35,553 nucleotides of DNA, from the NCBI GenBank assembly GCA_016839345.1, contig JAEOUL010000213.1, positions 1 to 35,553 of the forward strand, written 5' to 3'. This stretch comes from Candidatus Thorarchaeota archaeon. GTDB lineage: Archaea > Asgardarchaeota > Thorarchaeia > Thorarchaeales > Thorarchaeaceae. The notes beneath the pieces are model-generated. The model saw only the letters and a list, made by a program, of their open reading frames with translations, made no database searches and had not been told where the DNA came from. Made by a program: the position numbers and the translations under genes. Below are positions 7,967 to 15,501 of the stretch, one piece after another (position 1 is the stretch's first letter; each line of letters begins with the position of its first letter).

Positions 7967-8665
7967 CTAGGTTATTTTCACCACACCTTCATTATATAGC
8001 CAAAATCCATCTCCAGAAAGAGACCCAATGATAGTCATATTAGAATCAACTGCTAGCTGAATTCCTTCATCTGAAGCAACTGTCATTGAGGCTATCAGGG
8101 GAATGCCACTAATTCTACATTTGGCAACAATATTTGAAATAAGTCTTCCAGAGAGAAGGACCATCGAGTTTGAGAGAGCATAATCATCTTGAATTCCATG
8201 ACCAATTACCTTGTCAACCGCATTATGCCGCCCAATATCTTCACACATAAACCATCGACCTGTTGGAATCTCCCAGATTATTGCCCCATGGAATCCTCTG
8301 GTAGCGTAGTGATTCTTTTGGTTACTAGTCAAAGCCTCTCGAACGTCGAGGAGTTGAGTATGGGAAAATACGAGTGAATTATCATTTGCGTAGATCTTAT
8401 GGATTGTATCTGAAGTCCTTACATTACAGTCCTCATTCTCAAAGTCAATCCTGCAAATCTGAGAAGCATCTGCTATCATTCCAGATGAAAGAAGAAAACC
8501 TCTTACTAGCTGTTCCTCATATCCTGCTGTGTAGATAAACCTGGCAACAAGCTCATCATTGACATAGAGATTCAAATTTGATTCGACTGTGATACACTCT
8601 AGCAATTTCTCTCTAGAGTTTCCCTTGACTCGAATACATTCAATTTGCTTAGTCGCTTCTGTCAT
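7967..8665 (-). CDS. FdhD-like protein lacking the CxxC motif
   Basis: A 232-residue protein with clear FdhD signatures: GFLLSSGMI near residue 56, the hallmark EDIGRHNAVDKVIG in the middle, then LSGRLISNIVAKCRISGIPL. FdhD is the sulfurtransferase that passes sulfur from a cysteine desulfurase to the molybdenum/tungsten cofactor of formate dehydrogenase. In E. coli this depends on a CGVC loop (Cys121/Cys124). Here the stretch between SLVFSHTQLLDVREAL and the TRGFHGA segment has no cysteine, so the canonical acceptor is missing and the protein is shorter than the usual 260-280. Its start overlaps the end of the metallo-beta-lactamase gene by four bases (ATGA), so the two are translated together. 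No formate dehydrogenase gene is in the window. It may be a non-catalytic paralogue or use another residue. Confidence 0.82.
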   Translation of the reverse strand: MTEATKQIECIRVKGNSREKLLECITVESNLNLYVNDELVARFIYTAGYEEQLVRGFLLSSGMIADASQICRIDFENEDCNVRTSDTIHKIYANDNSLVFSHTQLLDVREALTSNQKNHYATRGFHGAIIWEIPTGRWFMCEDIGRHNAVDKVIGHGIQDDYALSNSMVLLSGRLISNIVAKCRISGIPLIASMTVASDEGIQLAVDSNMTIIGSLSGDGFWLYNEGVVKIT

Positions 8666-9474
8666 TTGTGTTTCATCCTCTTCAATTCTGAAATATGACG
8701 ACGAGCTGATGGACTTAGCTCAGTATCCTGCAAATTCTCCTCTAAGTAGCTAATATTATGAGTATGCAAGTGCAATTCGTCTTCTGACAGTGTCGATAGA
8801 TCTAGGTTCCAATCTTGAAGACTCTTGAGATACTCGATGTTTCTCTCAAGCAGATTACTATCATGAAGTGGAGGTGCGTGACTGGCAATCATCACTTCCC
8901 AATCAATCTCAAGATAGGATTTCAGAGTTTTATAGAATTGAGATACATCTGTATTGTACACGTACGGAAAAGGGGTTTCAACATTGTCTCCAACAAAGAG
9001 CACTTTATCTATTTCATCATAACAAGATGCTGAGTCAGAAGTGTGTCCTGGAGTGTAATAGAAGGTGAGTTCGTCATCTGGAAAATTCAATCTGTCATAG
9101 AAGACTTCTGTGGGAGTTTTGATTATCACGTGACCCTTCTTTTGTTCTTTGTTCTCGATGAGTGCAGTTTCACTTTCAGCTATAATCCTTTTACGACACT
9201 CTTCAGTGCTAATGATTAGAGCAGAGTCAAATGCAGCATTTCCCCAATAGTGGTCATAGTCGCCATGAGAATTGAAGACGACTATGGGTCGATCACCACA
9301 TCCCTCATCTTCAATTGCCTTTTTCACATGCTCCATAGATTCAGGTCCCAAAAATGTATCGAGTACAAAAACATGCACTGCACTAAGGATGACATAGACA
9401 TTCGTGAGGAATGGATCCTTGAATGAAAAGAGCAAACCTCGAGTACCAATTCTTTCTACTTGCATTGAACTCAT
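8662..9474 (-). CDS. Metallo-beta-lactamase-fold hydrolase
   Basis: A 270-residue MBL-fold protein. The metal motif reads NSHGDYDHYWGN, with His70, Asp72, Asp74 and His75; this is HxDxDH, with Asp replacing the second His of the usual HxHxDH. Later ligands are in TPGHTSDSA, the FVGDNVE turn and ASHAPP. Family members hydrolyse thioesters, lactones or phosphodiesters, or act as oxygen-reducing or persulfide enzymes when coupled to other domains; nothing here identifies the substrate. It overlaps the FdhD-like gene by four bases, which suggests a joint job, perhaps in sulfur handling (inference). Starts at ATG 9474 and ATG 9465 are both possible; the second has AGGATGAG better placed. Confidence 0.85.
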   Translation of the reverse strand: MSSMQVERIGTRGLLFSFKDPFLTNVYVILSAVHVFVLDTFLGPESMEHVKKAIEDEGCGDRPIVVFNSHGDYDHYWGNAAFDSALIISTEECRKRIIAESETALIENKEQKKGHVIIKTPTEVFYDRLNFPDDELTFYYTPGHTSDSASCYDEIDKVLFVGDNVETPFPYVYNTDVSQFYKTLKSYLEIDWEVMIASHAPPLHDSNLLERNIEYLKSLQDWNLDLSTLSEDELHLHTHNISYLEENLQDTELSPSARRHISELKRMKHK

Positions 9475-9629
9475 CCTACACTAAGCAGTCGTGCATTAGA
9501 ATCTGGTGTTTAGAAAGGTAAACTTTCTTATCGTAGCTTTTTGGCTATTTTTCAGACACTTCTCAGATATACGTACTTAGCAGCATTTTTAGCAAGAAAT
9601 TCGAGGCAATTTCCAAAAGGTGTCATTTC

Positions 9630-10007
9630 ATGAACAAAGGCGCAATAGCATCATCATCAATTCTGCGTGTTTTTATTAAGAGTCAGAAAGTGACAATTCT
9701 CTCATCAGATTTGAATTGGGGTGGAAATAATTGTGCACAGCCTATGGGTACTGGTATTTCCAATCGAAGTGGCAAAGCAAGTGGAACCATACCCCACGAC
9801 CAATTGATTGTCCTTGATGCAGTGACTCGTGCAGTTGATCATACTGGAATCGATTATCAGATAGTTGACATAGGACAATGGGGATTTCTTAAGAGGTTAA
9901 GAACTGCTAGGTCATTAACCGTTCCACGAATAGAATATAATGGCAAAGTTCTGGAGGGTACTCCCACAACTAATGAGATAGTACAGTTCATCTCGGAGCA
10001 TCTCTAA
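9630..10007 (+). CDS. Thioredoxin-like fold protein without CxxC
   Basis: A 125-residue small protein. The C-terminal half (DYQIVDIGQWGFLKRLRTARSL, then VPRIEYNGKVLEGTPTTNEIVQFI) has the look of a thioredoxin/glutaredoxin fold: an internal helix, the V-P turn that would be the cis-proline, two strands, and a last helix. The N-terminal strand (QKVTILSSDLNWGG) would be the first beta strand, but where the CxxC should be there is NNCAQPMG, with only one cysteine. It could therefore be a monothiol or non-redox binding protein. It is preceded by AAAGGTG, 8 bases from the ATG. It stands alone between the MBL operon (divergent) and the MttB-like gene (convergent). Function unknown; the fold call is tentative. 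Confidence 0.5.
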   Translation: MNKGAIASSSILRVFIKSQKVTILSSDLNWGGNNCAQPMGTGISNRSGKASGTIPHDQLIVLDAVTRAVDHTGIDYQIVDIGQWGFLKRLRTARSLTVPRIEYNGKVLEGTPTTNEIVQFISEHL

Positions 10008-10041
10008 AGAGTAGCTCAGCCAGCGTTTCAATATCTGCTAG

Positions 10042-11493
10042 TCATATCACTGGAATTTGATTGATTGATAGATTATGCTTTGCCAGAATATCTTTGAATT
10101 GCTTTTTCAGTTGTTTCTCAATTTCAGTTGATAACCTGGTATGGGAATATGTTTTCAGACGATTATTAACCTCCTCGTTAGCCCTCTCATGGATACTCTT
10201 TGAACCGCCTGTTATCCATGACTCCGTTGTCAGCCTATCAAACACACTTGAAGGCATGAAATGCTCTGTTCTTAATTTCTTGGATGTGTGTTTTTGTCTT
10301 AGATAATCTCCCTTCGAACCCACTTTGGAAATCAGCTCTGTGATGACTTCAATCTCATCAAGATCAAAACCTCTAACGAGTCTGTTTGCAGTTCCACAAA
10401 ATTCATTGTCAATTACAAGTTTCTCCAGTGATTGACAGTTGAGGTGGGCGAGCATACCAGGACCTGATATTATATTTATTCTCGCCAAGGCTCCCATTAC
10501 TATTCCCAATCCAGACTCAAAGCCACTCTGGGCATCTACCTCTTTGGCGTCGCTTGTTCCTAAGTATGTTTGTGTTGGTAGTCCATAGTGTTTTCCAATT
10601 TCAGAGGAAACGCAGGAAGTTATCATTGCTTCAACTGCACCAAATCGGGGGGTAGCAAATCTCATATCGAATGAACCGGGTGCACCACCATAGATAACTG
10701 GAGCGCTAGGATTTTTCAATTGTGAAATGACAATTCCAGATAGAATCTCTGCATTGGCCTGAACTAGCGTGCCATGAATTGTGATAGGACTAGTGGCTCC
10801 TAACAAAGGAGCTGGAACGATTGCTGCGGGAATACCGTAATCTGCACAGTCCATCAAGTTTTGGGAAGATATATCGCCCCAGATTAGGGGAGAAGTAGGA
10901 CAGCAATCAAATACTGCTCTAGGTTTGCGAGTAAATTCATCAGAACTGCCTACTACAGTTTCTAACAATAACCTCATGTCATCTAGTCCATCTTTAGAAA
11001 ATGCTCCAGTAACAATGGGTTTGGCTGAGTGCTGCAATGTGAGATAGAGTCTATATATTCCAGAAATTTGATCTGGAACATCCGACGGAACTAGTGAAGT
11101 GCTTTGAGCTTCAATATGTTCCAATGTTTCAACAATTTGGACTAGCTCAATAATATCATAAGAAGTCCCTTTACGAATCTCCCTTGTTTTTCGGTCTTTG
11201 AAATAGACAGCTGATGATCCTGGATTATAGACAACTCTATCAGAACCAATGGTGCTAACTTTTTCGCCATCACGTGAGAAGAGGTCAAAAGTTGATGGAG
11301 CTTTTCGAATTGAATCCTCCACCAAAGAGGGTGGTAGCTTCGCATGATTATCATCAATGATGCAACCAGCTTCTCTAAGTAACGCTATTGCAGTTTCATT
11401 CTTGACGTTAATCCCAGTTTGCTCCAATACAGTCAATGTTGCTGTATGGATTGATTGGATATCTTCTGGAGAGAGGAATTGTAGAGTAATCAT
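10042..11493 (-). CDS. MttB-family (non-pyrrolysine) methyltransferase
   Basis: A 483-residue protein of the trimethylamine methyltransferase (MttB/MtgB) superfamily. Family marks are SIHTATLTVLEQTGI at the N-terminus, LREAGCIIDD, RDGEKV, VYNPGSSAVYF, the central TIHGTLVQANAEILSG, and GAPGSFDMRFATPRFGAVEA. Such TIM-barrel enzymes move a methyl group from a quaternary or tertiary amine to a corrinoid protein. The frame runs without any TAG, so this is the non-pyrrolysine subfamily, which includes glycine betaine:corrinoid methyltransferases. The partner corrinoid protein and MtbA/RamA-type genes are not in the window, so substrate and pathway are open. It is divergent from the four-helix membrane gene, the two starts being about 32 bases apart. 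Confidence 0.88.
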   Translation of the reverse strand: MITLQFLSPEDIQSIHTATLTVLEQTGINVKNETAIALLREAGCIIDDNHAKLPPSLVEDSIRKAPSTFDLFSRDGEKVSTIGSDRVVYNPGSSAVYFKDRKTREIRKGTSYDIIELVQIVETLEHIEAQSTSLVPSDVPDQISGIYRLYLTLQHSAKPIVTGAFSKDGLDDMRLLLETVVGSSDEFTRKPRAVFDCCPTSPLIWGDISSQNLMDCADYGIPAAIVPAPLLGATSPITIHGTLVQANAEILSGIVISQLKNPSAPVIYGGAPGSFDMRFATPRFGAVEAMITSCVSSEIGKHYGLPTQTYLGTSDAKEVDAQSGFESGLGIVMGALARINIISGPGMLAHLNCQSLEKLVIDNEFCGTANRLVRGFDLDEIEVITELISKVGSKGDYLRQKHTSKKLRTEHFMPSSVFDRLTTESWITGGSKSIHERANEEVNNRLKTYSHTRLSTEIEKQLKKQFKDILAKHNLSINQIPVI

Positions 11494-11525
11494 CTTTTCA
11501 TTTGAGTACTCTCTGGAACTTAAGT

Positions 11526-12071
11526 ATGCATGATGAAGAAGAAATAGACAGACTGAAAAGCGATGATGCGAGCGTGAGGAAAGGAGGAGTTCTATTGGCT
11601 ATAGAAGGGGATGAATTTGAACAACGTCGAACAGGTCCAAAGGCATTCACAGAGTATACATTCAATGCTCTTCTTGTAATGGTTGGATTAGTTGGTTCAT
11701 TTATGTCGGTAATGGGAGCGGCATCTTTCTACGTCTTTCTTTTACCATTTTCCTCACTATTTAGAAGTGTTTTTGGTGAAGGTCTATTAATTTCTGGGAT
11801 TATTGGTTTAGTCATGATTCCAATTAGTATATCCCAGATCTATTATGCTTGGAAAATCCATTCAGAGAATTTCACTGATTTTCAGCGAGTCATTATCATC
11901 AGCTGGGTATTGATCATCCTATCCATTATCTCAGCGATTTCTATTGGATTTCTAATAATGTTCTCATTTCAATTGGTTATTGGTCAGCTAGTGTTGAATA
12001 TACTTGTAATATTTTTCCTGAGCAAAAGTGAAGTCCAACAGGAGTTTACATGGGATAGCGTTGGTTACTGA
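11526..12071 (+). CDS. Four-helix membrane protein, unknown
   Basis: From ATG 11526 the product is 181 residues: a charged cytosolic head of about 45 residues (MHDEEEIDRLKSDDASVRKG), then four membrane helices at roughly residues 48-72, 84-106, 120-145 and 150-165, and a short polar tail. An in-frame TTG eight codons upstream (11502) is possible but lies only 9 bases from the divergent MttB-like start and would push into its promoter. I recognise no family motif. A simple membrane scaffold or a regulator of the adjacent divergent gene are possibilities, neither supported by direct evidence. Confidence 0.6.
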   Translation: MHDEEEIDRLKSDDASVRKGGVLLAIEGDEFEQRRTGPKAFTEYTFNALLVMVGLVGSFMSVMGAASFYVFLLPFSSLFRSVFGEGLLISGIIGLVMIPISISQIYYAWKIHSENFTDFQRVIIISWVLIILSIISAISIGFLIMFSFQLVIGQLVLNILVIFFLSKSEVQQEFTWDSVGY

Positions 12072-12140
12072 TTCGATGCATTTCGCAAGATAAATCTCAA
12101 TCGACATTTGACGGTCTGTTGACTCTCGCATATACATCAC

Positions 12141-12152
12141 GAATATATATTA
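12141..12152 (+). promoter_or_regulatory. TATA box
   Basis: GAATATATATTAAC at 12141-12154 is an AT-only stretch of archaeal TATA type, about 50-60 bases before the ATG at 12203, upstream of the GGAGGG ribosome site. Confidence 0.45.
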
Positions 12153-12202
12153 ACAACCCTGCGAGAACCCACTACAACTCTCTGTTTTGGAGGGAAAAAG
12201 AG

Positions 12203-12571
12203 ATGGCGGAAATACCTACACCAACAACAGCCTATGCTGCCCCACCAGGCGATAGACCTCTAGGAGTAACTATCCTCGCAATTTTGCAGATTCTAGGTGG
12301 ACTACTTGCTTTTGTGGGTGGAATGGTAATATTAGTTCTCCCATTTTTTGGGTGGTTAATTGGACCAATCATTATTATCCTTGGTATATTCGATTTGGTT
12401 ATTGGTTGGGGTCTATGGGCCATGAAATCATGGGCATGGATGACAGCAATAATCCTGAATATCATTGGAATCATATTAGGTATTCCAACACAGGATTGGT
12501 TTGGTATCATTATCAGTATCATTATCATTCTATATTTGCAGCAACCAGATATCAAAAGTCGATTCAGATAG
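12203..12571 (+). CDS. Small three/four-helix membrane protein
   Basis: A 122-residue protein from ATG 12203, chosen because GGAGGG lies at 12189-12194; the frame is open back to a TTG at 12119 but that would place the TATA box inside the gene. A proline/alanine-rich cytosolic head of about 22 residues precedes hydrophobic segments at about residues 27-50, 52-73, 78-98 and 100-113, and the tail is QQPDIKSRFR. The opening GVTILAILQILGG and the WAMKSWAWMTA turn are typical of small archaeal and bacterial integral membrane proteins of unknown function. A strong terminator follows, so it is probably monocistronic. Confidence 0.65.
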   Translation: MAEIPTPTTAYAAPPGDRPLGVTILAILQILGGLLAFVGGMVILVLPFFGWLIGPIIIILGIFDLVIGWGLWAMKSWAWMTAIILNIIGIILGIPTQDWFGIIISIIIILYLQQPDIKSRFR

Positions 12572-12600
12572 AACTTCTATCCAATAAACCGGAGCGAATT

Positions 12601-12641
12601 CCGGATTCTTTATTGAATCCCGGAGCTCGTTCTCTTTTTTT
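12601..12641 (+). terminator. Intrinsic-type terminator
   Basis: CCGGATTC (12601-12608) pairs with GAATC(C)CGG (12615-12623), and a run of seven T at 12635-12641 follows. It lies 30 bases after the small membrane protein gene. Confidence 0.6.
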
Positions 12642-12720
12642 CTGAAGGTTCAGATTTCTATCATCAAAGGATACTGTTATCTTGTGCTAATCTTGGGAAG
12701 GGCTTGGAAAGGGATTCTAT

Positions 12721-13584
12721 ATGCAATTACCTTTGATTGTTGTACATGGAGGAGCAGGTAACTGGAAGGATGAAAGAATACCGTTGGGAATCGAATTAGT
12801 TGAGAAAGCAGCTATTATGGGATTTAATGTATTAAAAGCTGGTAAATCAGTACTTGATGCTGCTGAAGTTTGCACAAATTTCATGGAGAGCTGCGGCCAA
12901 CTAAATGCTGGTCGTGGAGCCCGACCAAACTTAGATGGTGAACTTGAACTGGATGCCCTCATAGTTGATGGGAGTAGACTTGATTTTGGTGCAGTAGCTG
13001 CAGTCACTGGCATCATCAATCCAGTTTCTCTTGCTCGGTATGTGATGGAGAAAACTGATCACAAATTCTTTGCTGGACATAATGCAAAACGAATCTACGA
13101 CAAGATGATTGAGGAAGGTTATAGAGAAGAGAAAGATCTGGGAGATGTGAAACCAGTTTCAAAAGTCCCAATAGGAGATACAGTAGGATGCATTGCTGTT
13201 GATATCGATGGAAAGATTGCAGCTACTTCTTCAACCGGTGGGATATCAAATAAGCTACCAGGTCGTGTTGGCGATAGCCCGGTGATGGGTGCTGGTGCAT
13301 TTGCAAATGATGTCTGTGGTGCATCAGCTACAGGGTGGGGCGAACACATTATGCGAGTTCTTCTGAGTCGAATGACTGTGCTATATGTAGAGGAAGGCCT
13401 TGATGTGATGGCTGCTGCTCGCAAAGGAATGAAGATGTTTGAAGATAAAACTGGTAGTGAAGCAGGTGTCATTGTTGCAGATCGATTCGGAAATTATGGA
13501 TATTCTCACAACGCAAAGGCGATGCCTCTTGCGACTATCTCTGGTGAACTGAACAATATCACCTCACATGCGTGTAGAGATTGA
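12721..13584 (+). CDS. Ntn-hydrolase: isoaspartyl peptidase / L-asparaginase (T2 family)
   Basis: A 287-residue N-terminal nucleophile hydrolase precursor. Marks are VVHGGAGNW at residues 7-15, the autoprocessing site GDTVGCIAVD with the nucleophile Thr154, and the substrate loop STGGISNKLPGRVGDSP just after it. Self-cleavage before Thr154 would give alpha and beta chains of about 153 and 134 residues. Plant-type asparaginases and isoaspartyl aminopeptidases share these features; the enzyme removes isoaspartyl residues or asparagine. No signal peptide is seen, so it should act in the cytosol beside the peptidases of this region. It is a little short at the C-terminus compared with the usual 300-320. 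Confidence 0.9.
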   Translation: MQLPLIVVHGGAGNWKDERIPLGIELVEKAAIMGFNVLKAGKSVLDAAEVCTNFMESCGQLNAGRGARPNLDGELELDALIVDGSRLDFGAVAAVTGIINPVSLARYVMEKTDHKFFAGHNAKRIYDKMIEEGYREEKDLGDVKPVSKVPIGDTVGCIAVDIDGKIAATSSTGGISNKLPGRVGDSPVMGAGAFANDVCGASATGWGEHIMRVLLSRMTVLYVEEGLDVMAAARKGMKMFEDKTGSEAGVIVADRFGNYGYSHNAKAMPLATISGELNNITSHACRD

Positions 13585-13589
13585 AAAAC

Positions 13590-13604
13590 TACCTCTATGA
13601 GGTA
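13590..13604 (+). terminator. Short stem-loop after the asparaginase gene
   Basis: TACCTC and GAGGTA form a perfect six-pair stem around TAT, six bases after the stop, and a T-rich CTCTTTTATTAT lies about 15 bases later. The position supports a terminator, though the stem is short. Confidence 0.35.
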
Positions 13605-13733
13605 ATTAAGATTCGCTCTCTTTTATTATAAAAATCCGCGCTGATATTTTTAGTAAATAAATCATTTGAATTTCACAGCTTTGAAACCACACCTTAAATT
13701 CACTCTATGTACGATATTGATTGCGTGCTTAGG

Positions 13734-13910
13734 TTTCCCAACCCAAACCCGGAATTAGGCGCATAGGAATCATAATGCATAGAAGCTCACAATCAGGAGT
13801 AGATTTTTCCTATATTTTGGTGCATTTGTCCAACCGTTTCTATGCTCGAGTTGGGTCGGGAAAGATGCTGCCTATTCCGGGTCGCAATTTTTAGGAATCT
13901 AGAATTGCGA
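13734..13910. ncRNA. Unexplained structured intergenic element (candidate RNA or repeat)
   Basis: No protein gene fits between 13585 and 13944. Four complementary pairs can be read. 13748-13764 pairs with 13865-13881 (16 pairs, two single-base bulges). 13734-13746 pairs with 13851-13863 (12 of 13). 13777-13784 pairs perfectly with 13838-13845. TCGCAATT at 13882-13889 pairs with AATTGCGA at 13903-13910. The first two pairings interleave (A-B-A'-B'), so as an RNA they would be alternative folds rather than one stem. A CCTTAAAT TATA-like box at 13692-13699 could start a plus-strand transcript near 13722. It does not match RNase P, SRP or tRNA as far as I can tell. A small mobile element with terminal inverted repeats is the main alternative. 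Confidence 0.4.
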
Positions 13911-13944
13911 ATGGAGTTTCTCTTTCACCAGATGGATGCTGTGC

Positions 13945-14400
13945 TCAAACATAGCTACCGTAGTCTTGTCCTGTACCAAGCATCTGTTCCAGGACCATGT
14001 CATAATCGTTGTACGGACGTAGCCCAGGAAGTTTCCCAATTGGCTTTCCATCTTTGAATGCAATCACCATTGGGACTGATTGAACTCCAAACTGTATTGT
14101 CGTTCTTCTGTTTCTGTCGATATCGATCTTTGCAAAGTAGATTTTGCCCATGTAGTCTTTTGCCAGTTCTGCAAACATTGGTGCTAGTGTCTTGCATGGA
14201 GCGCACCATTGGCCATAGAAGTCGACAATCGCGAACTTGGTCTTGGATATTGTGTCCCAGAAAGTGGTATCGTAGAGTTCATTCACTAACCCATTTGACA
14301 TTGGTTCGAGGGCTTTGGGTTTCTCAGCTTCCTTCGCTCTCTCCATTAGAATCTGCATCTTTCTCTTGCGGATCTCTTCAAGTTCTTCGTCATTCAGCAT
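13945..14400 (-). CDS. Thioredoxin with N-terminal helical extension
   Basis: A 151-residue protein. After a charged helical extension of about 40 residues (starts MLNDEELEEIRKRKMQ), a complete thioredoxin domain follows: FAIVDFYGQWCAPCK with the active-site Cys66 and Cys69, the DIDRN strand, SVPMVIAFKDGKP with the cis-proline, and a final helix. It would reduce protein disulfides in the cytosol and may be recharged by the thioredoxin reductase encoded at 23.3-24.2 kb. Such an acidic-basic N-terminal helix is seen in several archaeal thioredoxin-domain proteins and may mediate partner binding. The gene stands alone and is divergent from the EamA transporter. Confidence 0.93.
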   Translation of the reverse strand: MLNDEELEEIRKRKMQILMERAKEAEKPKALEPMSNGLVNELYDTTFWDTISKTKFAIVDFYGQWCAPCKTLAPMFAELAKDYMGKIYFAKIDIDRNRRTTIQFGVQSVPMVIAFKDGKPIGKLPGLRPYNDYDMVLEQMLGTGQDYGSYV

Positions 14401-14520
14401 GTGAACACCCTATCGATTGTGCATGTTTGTTGCACAACCGAATATGAACTCTTCGGTGTGTGATTTACTCAGTTGGTTCGGTTTATAACTTGGCTTCATA
14501 TTGCCAAAAAGGGAGTATCA

Positions 14521-15501
14521 GTGACTGAAGAAACCACTACGAGTCCTCTCAGATATTACATTATGCTTGTCATTGCCATGGCATTCTGGGGTGGTAGTTG
14601 GCCATCTGCAAAGATCACAGTGGCAATTGCGCCGCCTATGACAATTGGGTTCTTTCGGTTCCTCATCGGGGGTGTCTTGTTTCTCATCCTTCTCTTTGCC
14701 ACTGAGAAAGAACCAAAACGAATCTTCAAGAGAGAGAACTTCCGGCATTTATTACTTCTAGCGTTAACAGGTGTTTTTGGTTATGGTGTTTTATTTCTCA
14801 CAGGAATGCGCTTCACTACTGCGGCTCAAGGTGCAATTATTGCTGGTTTCAATCCCGCCACCGTTAGTATAGTAGCTCATATAGTGCACAAAGAAAGACT
14901 TGTTCGCAAGTGGCAATATATTGGATTTCTTCTTGCATTTGTTGGTGTTGTTTTTGTTGTTGGAGTACAAGCACTATTTGATTTTCAATTGAACTACCTG
15001 ATTGGAAACGTAATCATTCTTATTGCGATGTTCACATGGGGAATCTATTCTTCAGTTGGAAAAGAGGCTATGAAGACATTATCTCCTCTAGAGATCAATA
15101 CTGGAGGTGCATTAATTGGTGCATTCTTTTTCGGACTGGGTACGATTACTGAAGAAATCTGGACTCTTCCTGCACTATCAGACTGGATTTTCTGGATCAA
15201 TGTTCTCTTTCTTGGTGGGTGTGTAACATTCATAGGATTTCTGTTCTATTTCACAGGTATAAAGGAGCTAGGAGCCACAAGAGCTGGTGGATTCATTAAT
15301 CTGGTTCCGGTTTTTGGGACAATCTTCTCTGTGTTGCTATTGAGAGAAGTCCTATATTGGACATTCATGGTTGGACTATTACTAATCATCTGCGGGATTT
15401 TTCTAATCAATTTTCCAAAGAAGAAACTGTACAACCATGACGGAACAGAAATAAAAAGAATAGAATTAGGACTAGCTCGTGACAAGAATGGAAGCATATG
15501 A
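14521..15501 (+). CDS. EamA/DMT-family transporter
   Basis: The product of GTG 14521 is 326 residues with ten predicted helices in two EamA repeats. The first repeat holds MAFWGGSWPSAK and the GFFRFLIGG turn, the second TWGIYSSVGKEAMK and the ELGATRAGGFINLVPVF signature. DMT-superfamily members of this group export amino acids, metabolites or drugs; the substrate cannot be told. GGGAG at 14510-14514 supports GTG 14521; the frame is open to TTG 14473 but without a ribosome site. Its 3' end overlaps the start of the first M32 carboxypeptidase gene by about 14 bases, which suggests co-transcription, perhaps linking export to peptide breakdown. Confidence 0.88.
   Translation: MTEETTTSPLRYYIMLVIAMAFWGGSWPSAKITVAIAPPMTIGFFRFLIGGVLFLILLFATEKEPKRIFKRENFRHLLLLALTGVFGYGVLFLTGMRFTTAAQGAIIAGFNPATVSIVAHIVHKERLVRKWQYIGFLLAFVGVVFVVGVQALFDFQLNYLIGNVIILIAMFTWGIYSSVGKEAMKTLSPLEINTGGALIGAFFFGLGTITEEIWTLPALSDWIFWINVLFLGGCVTFIGFLFYFTGIKELGATRAGGFINLVPVFGTIFSVLLLREVLYWTFMVGLLLIICGIFLINFPKKKLYNHDGTEIKRIELGLARDKNGSI

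Noticed and set aside
10042..11493. A pyrrolysine-containing trimethylamine methyltransferase.
   Set aside because: The frame is continuous with no internal TAG at the family's pyrrolysine position.
12717..13472. Long minus-strand open frames across the asparaginase gene.
   Set aside because: They are antisense to a conserved Ntn-hydrolase; composition is serine- and proline-rich, as typical for shadow frames.
13585..13944. RNase P RNA, SRP RNA or H/ACA guide RNA in the structured intergenic region.
   Set aside because: None of the conserved sequence blocks or the 3' ACA/kink-turn features that I know for these RNAs can be seen.
13842..14447. Plus-strand open frames across the thioredoxin gene.
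   Set aside because: They lie antisense to a clear thioredoxin with WCAPC and have no ribosome site or recognisable product.
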